Shown here in pieces: positions 43,089-53,478 of a stretch of DNA of 64,000 bases. This DNA is from Plumapathes pennacea (taxonomy: Eukaryota; Cnidaria; Anthozoa; Antipatharia; Myriopathidae), in the NCBI GenBank assembly GCA_964036295.1, contig OZ038462.1, positions 13,998,440 through 14,062,439 of the forward strand, in the 5' to 3' direction. A model generated the notes under the pieces. That model made no database searches, was not told the DNA's origin, and saw only the letters and a list, made by a program, of their open reading frames with translations. The translations under genes were made by a program, and so were the position numbers. Each line of letters opens with the position of its first letter. Position 1 is the stretch's first letter.

Positions 43089-44267
43089 AATGGTAATAGG
43101 ACTGAGTGGAGTCCGATTTGGTCTGTAATCATACGAGTGATTACGAAATCGGACGACCGCGCTTCGCGGGAGTCTGATTTCGTAATCACGAGTATGATTA
43201 CAGACCGACATCGGACGACACGAAGTCCTCTTACCAATTAATCATAAATATTACAATTTCTGAGAATGAAATGATCATATAGCTTCAGCGTCTTCTCCTG
43301 TACTATACATAAAAACAAAGCATCAAGAAGTACTTCATCGCCGATCTATTTTAACACGCGCGTACACACGGTTCGGCGTTTGTAAACACGCCGCTTGTTC
43401 GTAGTTATCTAGCTCTCAGTTATATCAACTTAAAATACTTGAGAGAAAGAAGAAGCTAATTTACCCAATGATTTGAGTTGAATGCGGATTTTTGAAGTAA
43501 AAGTAAAAAATGTGTAAGTTCTTTACACTCAGTAAAAATCAGTAAACCCATCACGAACTCACAAATTGAAAGACAGTTTATTTCGACTTTTCAGGTTTAC
43601 ATTTTTTAACATAACAGGTACTTTGAAACTCAGAATACTAGTTTATTTTTTTCACAGAAGTTTACTCCAAAGCATTCAAAGGAAATATTCAAGACTGAAA
43701 AATCTGTATCTTAGCGGGTCGGCACAGCAATTACAAACTTACCGATTTCTTGACGGCTTAATTTTCTAGGAGCGTTTGTCCATCACAGTCCATCACAACA
43801 AAGTTAAGTTTCTTCCATGATATTGAAATGAATTAACGACGTTCATTGACATTGGCCGAGCCGTGAGTTTCAGAGTGTCTATAGCACAGCATGCTGGCGA
43901 TGTCGTGAACTAAACAAACGCGCCCGACCGGCGAAAATTTCCTGTCTTCTTTCGTTACATAGTGACTGTTCACGTTCTTTGATTGACCACAAACTGTTCC
44001 TTGCATGTTAAGTTGTCCAAGAATTAACAAAATTCGCCTTTCGAGAAGCCACAAACTCACACCGGCAATCGAGTTTTCCACTGAAAATCAGTGTAACGCT
44101 GATTGGTGCATTTAAATTTCACTCTTGCTTATGATTGGTCAAGCCAACTGTCCGATTACAGAACAAAGAAGTATCCGATTACAGAACAATAGGTGTCCAA
44201 TTAATGATTAATCGGGGGGGTTTATGAACCAATCACATTCGAGGAAATTGTAATATTTATGATTAAT
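43089..44267. mobile_element. ~1.18-kb element defined by a paralogous empty site
   Basis: In the duplicated host sequence, GAGTTTGTATTTAT joins GTTGTTCAT directly at about 40,541. Here the two are separated by 1.18 kb. The insert carries a hairpin at its left end (43,091-43,236) and ATTAATCATAAATATTACAA-type sequence at 43,238 and in reverse at its right end. No ORF of note. TATTTAT occurs at both borders and may be the target duplication. Confidence 0.7.
43091..43236. repeat. 146-bp hairpin
   Basis: TGGTAATAGGACT...GTCCGATTTGGTCTGTAATC...GATTACGAAATCGGACGACC is mirrored through CGCGCTTCGCGGG to ...GATTTCGTAATCACGAGTAT...GTCCTCTTACCA. A few mismatches occur. Confidence 0.87.
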
Positions 44268-44782
44268 GTTGTTCATGTCCTCGCTCAACAAGTGAATTAC
44301 ACGCTTACCCTTGGTGATAGCACAAAGGCTTTGTCGTACAAGTTTCGTGTAAAACCCAAAACAGTACCCAATGCCGGTCTCTCTGCAGCACGTGTTTTTA
44401 AACATTCTCGATTCAACCGAACTAAACTTGACATTTACTATTTTAAAGCTGCTTCGCCGTACTTCGCGCCACAAACCTGTTAACAGCTTTTTTAAGCACA
44501 AAGGAAAATTGCTGGAAGCCGACAAGAGCGGAGCAAAGACAAAACAACAGCCGATGCTGACAACACAACTAAAGCTCTGTCCTTACTGCTATAATACTCC
44601 AAATCGGCGAATTGATACGTCCACGCCGAACTGCTTTTCACTTTTCTTGTGTGTTTACTGGTGTTCTTAACACGACCGAGCGCTAAACCACTCAGACATG
44701 TCATTACATAGGATAATCCAGTGTGCATGTATTTGTTTAGCACGAAGAAGAGTTGCTCTCTGTGTACATTTGTCTTGAACAT

Positions 44783-45724
44783 TAACAAGTTCTGTCGCGT
44801 AAAAACGCGACAGATGCTGGTATTCAAGTTTGGTGTGGCAGCTATCCGCACGCAGCATTAGATTATTAAATTAGCAATCTCTGGACTACTGCGAGGCTCC
44901 CAAGAGTGATCAACTTCAATTTTCTCTTCCAGTTTCCCACCAGAAAAATACCATATAGTATAAGGAGCTTAGCTTTTGATACCTTGCTCAAATGAAAACT
45001 GATTAAACTATAAATTATAATTACAACACTCGTACATTTGCTTCAAAAGGTTGAGAGAATCTACATTTTGAGCTTGTACGTGAAAAGGTCGGCCAGCAAA
45101 GAAAAGAGTAATGCGTGACTTATCTCATTTTCATGCATACTTGATTTTGACAGTTTGACTTCAAACATTTGTTTCTAATCACAGACCACGATTAACCTAG
45201 CCTGCGCTTTCTTTTTCTAAAATGCATTTCTTCTATTATGCTTTCTTAATTTCCAGTCGGCCTGTTGTGTTTCAGAGCTATTATCACCGTGGTTTTGGTA
45301 AATTCACGATTGTTTGACAAGCGTAGATTAAAGCTGCAAAACTCGTGACAGCCTGGAGCGACTTCAACTTATCGAAATGTTGGTATCGTTTGATTATGTT
45401 TGCTTTGCTTCGCTTAGTTTTAATCAGCAATAGAAAAACTGTACATAAATGGAAGAAGAAGAATGCGAAGGTAAATATCATTGAACGAAAAGCGCAGGGG
45501 CGCAAGTACATGTCAACAAAACTCTCACGTTCCATACTTGAAACTCAGCCAAGAAAAGAAAGGCTTCCCCACAGCTTGCACGTGAACATCACCCAATCAA
45601 ATTATAATAATTTTGCTTGCACGTCAAAGTCAGAGAGGAGGGATTTCTTTTACCAATTTCCATGATTCCCACGTTTTGGCTCTCGGGTGAAAATAATTGC
45701 ATGCTGGGCCCTCAGGCCCAGCAT
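44783..45724 (-). mobile_element. Hairpin-ended element (HINE-like), copy 4
   Basis: In reverse orientation: TAACAAGTTCTGTCGCG...CGCGAC at 44,783 and GGGCCCTCAGGCCCAGCAT ending at 45,724, again next to a run that reads TTTTT in element orientation. Comparison with the uninterrupted paralogues at 41,060-41,090 and 41,690-41,715 shows a clean insertion with at most one or two duplicated bases. Confidence 0.75.
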
Positions 45725-46270
45725 AAAAATCTATTTGCAGCAATACAGTTTATCTTGATGTGTAGAAATGTTCGGGAGACAGAAAATTGAAAATATACAG
45801 TGCACAAATACATCACGCCATTCCCCAGATAAGAGACATAGGCATCATGTTCGCTATGGCGTATAAATTGAGGTCTAATCCGCTTCCATTAAAAACTAAC
45901 TAGAAATTCAGAGCACACAAATAAATACAGTTATGACTGCTTGAATACTGACAGCAGTGGACCAAAGACAGTATCCTATTATACCGAATTTCGTTCCACA
46001 TTTCTTGTGTTTACTATAGTATATAATTCTTAACTCGTCCGTTCTATAACCTGCATTAATAAATAGTATTATATTATTACTGCCGTCATTGTTGTTGGTT
46101 TAAGGTATGGGGGTGACACTCCCGTGTAGACAAAGAACGAAACTGGAGTGTTGGTTGTTTTTCACCTGAACTTCAAGTTGAATATCACGTGATTCAAGAT
46201 GTATTTTGCGTCCTAGCGTTATTCTCTGACTGATGATTGTTGTTTTCTTAATGGTTAGATTGCCAAAACC

Positions 46271-47620
46271 ATGAAGACACTTGCAGTTTTGCTGTCGCTG
46301 ATGTTTATCGTCAACGTCTCTGGAAATTGCTACAATGCCAATTGGTGGGACCTGCTGGACAAAACAACAGACATCTGGGCGACTTGCGACCTCAGCCAGA
46401 AAGAGAAATACATAACGGGCTTCTGGAGAAGTGACAACGGTGGATACTGGGATGAGAGGGTCGGAAGACTTGAGGAAGCAAGTTGCTGCTGTCCAGCTGT
46501 TGCCTACACTGCCACTGCAGACGCTGACTGCGTGAATGCCAATTGGTAGATCTCGCTTGATACGTGCGTTCCGCGGTGTTCCTTTGGGTCAATTATTTTA
46601 AACACTAGAAATCTGTTATCACTTGCTATAATAAGGTCCAACGCTCGAAATGTCAGCTTACACACTCTTACTTAAATGCAGAATGATGCCATCTTTGTAC
46701 TGGTCGCATCGTCAGCGTTTCATCTCTAAGCCGAAGCAAACCACACTTATACTTGTCACAAAGATTGTCATTCCATTGCATCTAACACATCTATCCACCT
46801 GCCACATTAGTTCAGTTTTCTGCTTTCGACAATAATTATGGTACCCAATTAGCTATTTTTTGTTGTTTGTCAAATTTGACAATTTGACAAACCGTGCAGC
46901 TTTGTTTAAACAGATTAAACTGTGTTTTCATAGAGAACGAATAAAAGGAAAAGGTTCTGGTATCAGGCTATATCACTATTTGGTGCAAACTCAAATTAAT
47001 CTTGTTTGAATTAGTTTTTAAGCGTCATGACATAGGGGTTTTAAACTTCCTCTACATTATGAGGGGTTTCAAACTTCAATATTCCACAGTGACTTTATGT
47101 AAATAATTTACAGAAACCACCAGTGGTCCAATTGTCCTGCCGGTCATTACCTCAGTGGGATCTTCAAGACCGGAGCTGGCAAATGGCTCCACAACATCGA
47201 GGAGTGCAAGTGCTGCAAACCCAAGGGTCATCCCGCTGACTGGGGATCGTGCTACGATGAGGATGTTACCATATCATTCGACAACAAGGGTTGGAGCCGA
47301 TGCAACGATGGCTATTACCTGGTGGGTCTTTACAGAAGTGACTGTGACAGGCTTTACTGCATCGAAAAGTTCAAGTGTTGCCAAATGCGTGACCGTAAGT
47401 ATCCAGCACCGAAACTGCTGTCCTCGTGGTGTATGCTCTTTAAAAAATCTCTTATTGTGTTGTAGAAGAAGTAAGATACTTCATGAAATGCAATCCAGTT
47501 TGCAGAATACCTGCATATTGTCCTACATACAGCATATTATCGTGTGTAGCTGTGCGGTGTTTCAATAAGAAAACTTTGTATGTTCACTTCCTCTTAACAG
47601 CCGAGGGATGCGATGAGTGA
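46271..47620 (+). CDS. Secreted Trp/Cys-rich modular protein (three recognised exons)
   Basis: Exon 1 (46,271-46,545) encodes a 19-residue signal peptide (M-K-T-L-A-V-L-L-S-L-M-F-I-V). A first module follows: C-Y-N-A-N-W-W...W-A-T-C...I-T-G-F-W-R-S-D...C-C-C-P. A second module then starts with C-V-N-A-N-W. Exon 2 (47,114-47,394) continues with W-S-N-C-P-A-G-H-Y-L-S-G-I-F...C-K-C-C and a third module, W-S-R-C-N-D-G-Y-Y-L-V-G-L-Y-R-S...F-K-C-C. Exon 3 (47,601-47,620) ends P-E-G-C-D-E-stop. Borders are GT/AG. The modules loosely recall dermatopontin-type W/C/G-F patterns, but I do not recognise the family firmly. Direct splicing of exon 1 to exon 2 makes TGA at the junction and leaves module 2 about eight residues short. 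A missed small exon is likely; otherwise the short form ending at TAG (46,547-46,549) is the product. Confidence 0.72.
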
Positions 47621-47744
47621 AACCTGCCCAGTGAGGAACCCTGATCTGAAGCACTGTGATGCATTGTTGGGAAGTAACGTTAAGGGTTAAGGGGATTGCA
47701 AGATGGCTTTAACAACAAACTCCAATTTTGTTCGGGATACATGA

Positions 47745-47750
47745 AATAAA
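47745..47750 (+). terminator. Polyadenylation signal AATAAA of the Trp/Cys-rich gene
   Basis: AATAAA lies 125 bases after the stop codon, followed by a GTGTTG stretch. This is a normal position and context for 3'-end formation. Confidence 0.65.
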
Positions 47751-47769
47751 GGTGTTGAAAATGCAAAAG

Positions 47770-49590
47770 TGTGTTGATTGAGTACTTTAACCTTTCATTG
47801 GGGACTTGGTTGCTTCTTTTCAAGTCCCACAATGTAATCAGTATTTTGTTTTAGATTAAGATTTTCGCATCCGTTGATTGGTTAAAGCCCATGTCTGTAG
47901 GTATGGTCTGAACAAGCTATGATAAAACTGCATGTAATTAGCATTTTGACCAATCTTGGCATTCAAAATTTTGTTATCGGTGGAGTTTAAGTTAACCCAA
48001 ACCCTAACCCTAAACACATCCACCGCTTGTTTGATCGATGAGGCTTCGGCTGGTTTCCTTTAGACCGCCACGATCACTGCGACCGTTTAGTTAATTAGTT
48101 TGATAGAGCTAAAAAGCAGAATGGAACAAAAAATAGCAAGTACGTTTCATTTGTGTTGTAAGAGCAGTTCTTGTGTAATAGAAGTTACATAGTCATGCTT
48201 AGTCATGATTTTAGATTAATTTTGACCAAAATACATCAAAATTGCCGTGACACAGCCCTTTTAAAGTTTAGCGAATTGTTTGCGTATTAAGTTTGGTAGG
48301 TCAGTGGATCTTTTGTCCATTCAATTTTCGTACAAATTACAAAATCGAAAATTGAATATGAAGTTTCCAGTTTTCATATATAGTTGTTTATGCGGCAATG
48401 AAAATTAGAAATTCGTCTTGGACTTTGCATCAATGTGTATTTTCAACAATCCAAATATGAATTTGGTTTTCCGATTTCTCCTTTACGATATGTGTTCGAA
48501 AATCAGAAATCTACAGACCAGTTTCCATTTTCCATCCGCTGACAAGCGACCAAAAACGGACGCATACTTTGTGTCATTCGAACGGGAGATCAATTTTCAA
48601 TTTTCGTGCATACGAAAATTGAAACATCGAATTTTGACAAAATCTTCCGAGGCGGAGGGTATATAGTCTGTCTCGGCTGCTAGTTTCCCGAGAGGGTACT
48701 TGGCTCTTCGTTTGCCAAGGGGAGGGAACACGGGATTTTCTGGACCACTCTTAGCGGCGCGCAAGAGGTTTATTTTGTGAAAACGAAGAATTGGTGTGCG
48801 ATTGCCTGAGTTCACCAAGTGTAATGACTGTGAAGTGAAAACGCCGAAGATTGGGCGCCGATCTGGGCTAAGTATGGCAGCGAATATCATAATAACGGGT
48901 AAGAGACCGAACTCGTGCAGTTTATTTCCCTTAATATTTCTTGGCATCCCTTATCTACTGTATTTTCACCAAGCAGTGCGTACTTATTCCCTTGGGAATT
49001 TACAAAAACTATCGACCAATCAGAACAAATCCCGACAGCCAAAGTGACACCTTGGTCAGAATAAACAAACTACAGCTGTGGAGTTTCATATTTCGATTGC
49101 AAAACGGGAAACGATTTCCTTGGTTTTCGGTTGTTTTCAATTTGCTTCGTATACAAGAACTGAATACGTTTTTGGGGGCGAGCTGGCTCACATTTTACCA
49201 GCAAGCCGCTCGTGTTCATTTGTGACGCAGTCGGAAATTCGGGCCGTGTGGTGGCATTTTCCATTTGGTAAGTAAGAAATAGCTCCCGAGGCCACAGCTA
49301 CTACCGTTGTCAGCTTTAACCGCTAATTGCTGAATTTTCCTGTCCATCTCCAATGAAATCATGTCATCGGTTGTGCGCAATGTTTGTTGTTCACTAGTTA
49401 TCTTCCTGTTTATAGATCAAGAAAGAGATATGCATCCAGATTATAATCCCCGAGCGAAGTGAGGGTAATAATCACGTGCATCATTAATATCGCCTTATTA
49501 TCGCCTAACTTGGGGACTCCAAGCGTGTCGCCATCTCGAAATTTAACGTTCGTCTGTCTGTCAGTCAGTCAGTCAGTCTGGCGTACGACT
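47770..49590. other. No recognised gene
   Basis: AT-rich sequence with open frames below 120 codons on both strands (e.g. minus 48,597-48,947). None shows a domain, splice pattern or repeat relation that I recognise. Confidence 0.45.
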
Positions 49591-49857
49591 TTAGGCGCGG
49601 TTACCCTGCAACAGGCACGAGCAAGGCGAAATCGTGAAACGAGCGAACAGCGCCTAATTTGTCTCGAGAAAAGGCGACAATCCTGTTATGACCGACAGCA
49701 TCATGAACAGAAGCGTGCCGAAGAAACGACAAAGGGTCAAACAAAGCGAGCAACCCAGATTGCAAAAGCCTTGTTGAAGAGACTAAAGGATTTGCTTTCC
49801 GGTGAGGATTTCGGTCCGCTGTCTACTTTTATACACTATAATTTAGCTCCAGTGTGA
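49590..49857 (+). pseudogene. Helitron-type N-terminal basic repeat fragment
   Basis: The frame gives A-R-R-N-R-E-T-S-E-Q-R-L-I-C-L-E-K-R-R-Q, then H-H-E-Q-K-R-A-E-E-T. This is the same STPR-like pattern as at 10.2 kb. A (CAGT)n run precedes it (about 49,561-49,577). The frame ends at TGA at 49,855 with no Rep domain downstream. The leader ahead (GACTCCAAGCGTGTCGCC) differs from the 10-kb copy. Confidence 0.55.
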
Positions 49858-49889
49858 TAATTTTTCCGGTATATAAATTTCTTGATATT

Positions 49890-50370
49890 TTTCATGACTC
49901 CAACTATCCACCTAAAAGCAGCAGGGAACTTGGCTGAAAGGCTGTGACTCTGTGAGACGTTTGTTTCTTGATGCTTTCTTAGGTACTAGTTTAGGTCTTG
50001 TGATAACATCTTTCAGGAATAATGATTTTCGTATTTTTCATGACTCACTTGGCCACCTGGAAGCAGCAGGGGACTTGGCTGAAAGGATGTGACTCTGTGA
50101 AACATTTATGTCTCTTGATGCTTTCTTGGGTAATAAATTGTGCAACCTGAAAGCAGCAGGGGAACTTGGCTGAAAGGCTGTGACTCTGTGAGAAATTTGT
50201 TTCTTGATGCTTTCTTGGATACTAGCTATTTCAGTTTCCTGTATATCTTTCAAAAATAATGTTCGTATTTTTCATAACTGAATCGGCCACTTAAAAGCAG
50301 CAGGGTAACTTGGCTGAAATACTGTAGCTCTGTGAGACATAATGTGTTTCTGTAGATGCTTCGATGTGTA
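49890..50370 (+). repeat. Four-copy tandem repeat, ~90-150 bp units
   Basis: AAAGCAGCAGGG followed by ACTTGGCTGAAA and GTGACTCTGTGAGA, then TTCTTGATGCTTTCTT, recurs at about 49,915, 50,060, 50,150 and 50,296. Spacing is unequal because one unit lacks the TATTTTTCATGACT segment. Confidence 0.8.
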
Positions 50371-51569
50371 CAGCTTTGCCATGATAGCAGAATCAGCAAC
50401 ACCAAGTTTCGTCCAGTACGCGGAGGAAGAAATTCGAACGATAGGTCAACTGTCCGTGCACAAGTTCGTCTTTTTATTGAATATTGTTTAGACTAACATT
50501 TCATGGCTTGACTATATTTCTTAGTGTTGTCAAGAGTGAGCTTGTCTGTTGATATTTTAATACGCCCACAAGCGTGTGCGCGTTTGTTCTCTGTTACGCA
50601 TGATTTGCTCGGTTTTCCCGAATAGCGGCGTTCTAGCAATGTTGCAGTTCTTTTACCAGTTCGGCTAGTTTAGTGTTCAATAACGACAAGATTCAAACGA
50701 AACCGCAGCACTAAAGGTTGTCTCTGTCAGTTTAGTAATTTTCATGTTTGATGCGCGCAGTTAGTCGGCTTCTTCTGAAGCCGAAAGGCATTTCACAGCA
50801 TTAAACGATGTTGAGTTAGAATTTTTACAAAGCCGTCTAAATCTCACAGAACAACGCCTTCCGGTTAAAACAGGCTCCCTTGTTTCATTGACCACAAACC
50901 TAAAGTCGGTGCACGGGTGGAAACCGTCCCCGTTTCGAAATAGTCAGAGGGCTCAAGAAAGGTAGGGCGGCCAAAATATTTCTGGGAGTGCTCGGCAAGA
51001 TGTTGGCCCGCCGACCACAGAGATGATTTTTGTCGTGTAAACAGAAGCCTGATGGGCCAATTTGATCGGCCTGCGGCCAAATTTAGGAGTGCCGTGCCCA
51101 AATTTATGGCGTATAAATGGGGCTTAAGATTGTCTAAGATGATTGTTAAAGGAACCCATAAAGTTTATCAACTTTTCATCACTAATTTCTAGTGAGTATT
51201 CTTAAGGTGAATAGCCACAAAAGGCACTTGGTGCACAACAGTAGAACGGAGTAATTAATAGGCAGTTATGCAGTAAGCTATCTCGACAAAAACATAAGAA
51301 TAAAATAAGGAAAACAGATGACGTAGCTTCAAATTGAGATGTGACCGAGCAAAAAATGGTCGTTGGTAGGTCTTGCATCGAGTAATCGAAGTCATCCACT
51401 GACGAAGCCGCGAGCCAAGTCGAGTGCCTCGCTTTGATGAATCTTCACGCGTGTTGAACAAGAGCAGGAAATTAAGGAAGGCGACGAACACGAAAACTTT
51501 AACACATTTCAAAGGGCATTGCAAAGTCTTCAAAATTCATGGTTATATACACAGCTTAATTACTTATGA
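50371..51569. other. No recognised gene
   Basis: A 37-codon frame (50,380-50,490) and minus-strand frames near 51,202-51,533 have no supporting motif. One GT-rich intron-like border near 50,445 is not enough to call an exon. Confidence 0.4.
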
Positions 51570-51755
51570 ATTATAAGGTCTTCCGTGAACGTATATGTAC
51601 CTACGGGAACAAACCAAACCATACAAATTCAGCCAGAGAAGGTTCGATCAACAGTAACTAAACCTATACTTGAAAAGGATTGCCCAAATTAATTTCGCCC
51701 AAAGGAATATTTGCATTTTAAAATGTATTTAATAGCAGGTATTTCAAGACCAGAT
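51570..51755 (+). repeat. Dispersed ~200-bp repeat, copy 2
   Basis: Matches 23,985-24,190 in the same orientation and order of blocks, with substitutions and a ~25-base internal length difference. Confidence 0.7.
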
Positions 51756-52599
51756 GCTTTTAGCCACTGTAATCACATAGTCAACATGATACTGCGGATT
51801 TTGCTGTCAAGGGATGTAGAAACAAAATCCCCCCATCCCCTTTCTTTCTTCTGAAGGGACAAGCTACGCTGGTTATTCATCGGAGAGCATGGGTGAATAA
51901 ACTGGAGTGGCGGCCATTTTCAGTTTTGTTTGCGTTAAAGTCAAAACTGACGACCGGGTCCAAGCCGGGAAATCTCTGTAATTGATCTCAGGAATGATCT
52001 TCGCTATTAGTTATCAAGTTTGTCAACTTTTCGCCCACTTGAACAGAGTCGGGGAGAATAATGGCTCCAAACTGACCAACGGGGATGACAAGTGGTTGCA
52101 AAAAACAAAAGGCCCACAATGGCAGGATGGTAATCAGGCTGAATAATCATCTCGCTTGAAAACATAGAAATTAAATGAAAGAAGGCCACGGCCCAAGAAC
52201 AAAACAGCATCCGTTGGTCTAACCACAAATCCTGTTGATTACTTTTTCCTGATGCCCAGGATCTGTCTAAGCTGCGTGTAAGTCTGCAATTGGTTTTTGC
52301 TATTAGTTCGTCAAGTTTGCCTCAATTTTCCCCCATTTAATTCTGAACTCTCTCTTTCTCTCTTCAATTGTTAAAGAACAGACTGACTGTCGGTGGGTTG
52401 ACAATAATTAGTCATCATCAATCATCAATCACCAGTTTGCCAAAAGTTACAAAGCCTTTCTTGAAGCATTGGAAATACTCCATGAAGCATAACCTACTCA
52501 ATATCTGAAATTTAAAAAACATGCACATATCACTCCAATTTGCTCGGTCGGTGGCAGTGTTGCGTGTCTCAGTGCATCAACACAGAATCAGGTACGCTA

Positions 52600-52745
52600 A
52601 CCCTTTCACTCATAAGAGTAGTTAATCAACTTCAGTTGTTTCCTACAGTCTTTCACTATAGAGATATCATACAGTATGGAGAGCTTGGGTTTTGATAGCT
52701 TGCTCAGATGAAAGCTGACTAATCTATCAGTTCAATTAATCTTTT
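52600..52745 (-). repeat. Fragment of the HINE-like family 3' region
   Basis: Reads as the reverse complement of the copy-1 stretch near 15,640-15,735 (GTTAATCAACTTCAGTTGTT, ATCATACAGTATGGAGAGCT, TTTTGATAGCTTGCTCAGAT). A shorter, more decayed piece occurs at 53,645-53,770. Confidence 0.55.
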
Positions 52746-53478
52746 GTGTTGGATGCATGGGCCTAAGTATATTGGTACGATTTACAGTTGAAAAAGATCG
52801 CAGCAGACGAACAGTGTGTGAAGAATTTTTCGTTTTGCTAATTACCTAATGAATTAATAGCAGCCATCTGCAGTGTCAATAGAATTTTATGTTACTCTGC
52901 CGCAAGGTCTTCAAGATATTCAACAAGCTGAAAGATTATTCAGCCCGCTTATGGTAAGAAGTGATTGTGCTTTGTTTCTGTCAGGGCGTTTGTAACTCGG
53001 GAGATGTGAATCCTAAAGGTCCCTTTTAAGGCAGCGGTTTGTTTTACCCTGCAAAGCCAGCGTTGGTTTCTCGCAACTGAACCAGCCAGTTGCTGATACA
53101 AGTTTCGCCCGCAATACGTAACTTGAAGCACCTGACGGACTTGTAAAACTATATAGTCAAAACATGCTTCAGTTAACCGATTAACATTACAATTATTAGC
53201 CATTTCGGAGTTGCGCAAAAATTAAATTAATCAAATTAAACAATAAACCGCTCACAAGAAAGAGCACATCCGAAATGTTTAGTTGTGAGTCTTTCAGGAT
53301 TCAACCCAATTGGCCCATCAGAAACTGAATGGCAAGCTTTTAAAAATCAAAAAAAAAAGTATTAATATTGCATTTTCAATTCTATATTGAAATGCTATTT
53401 TCTGATTTTTAAAAGCTCGCAATTTCATAATACTAACCAATTCTTTAATTTTTTTCCTTTCATCTTTCAGTTTGCAAC

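Larger units (their letters stand above)
40240..46060 (+). repeat. Partly tandem segmental duplication of non-coding sequence
   Basis: Blocks recur in order. CTCATTCTCACCAACAC...CAGCCCCCGTTCTTTA occurs at 40,220, 42,030 and 42,870. GCACCTTTGAAAATTTAACT occurs at 40,394 and 42,943. CAAGTGAATTACACG...CTGCTATAATACT occurs at 40,561-40,890 and 44,289-44,605. The ACATTTG...GCAGCAATTCA block occurs at 41,060, 41,690 and 44,767/45,733. Short open frames in the copies resemble each other but carry frame differences, so no gene is claimed. The later copies are interrupted by transposons at 43,089-44,267 and 44,783-45,724. Confidence 0.7.

Noticed and set aside
47995..48015. Telomere-like CCCTAACCCTAA
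   Set aside because: Only about two to three units, no extension, and in ordinary surrounding sequence; chance or a trivial remnant.
48597..48947. 116-codon minus-strand ORF
   Set aside because: No recognisable motif, no splice or promoter context, and AT-rich surroundings in which such frames arise by chance.
50380..50490. Small exon-like frame with a GT border
   Set aside because: 37 codons, no homologous domain recognised, and no matching acceptor upstream.
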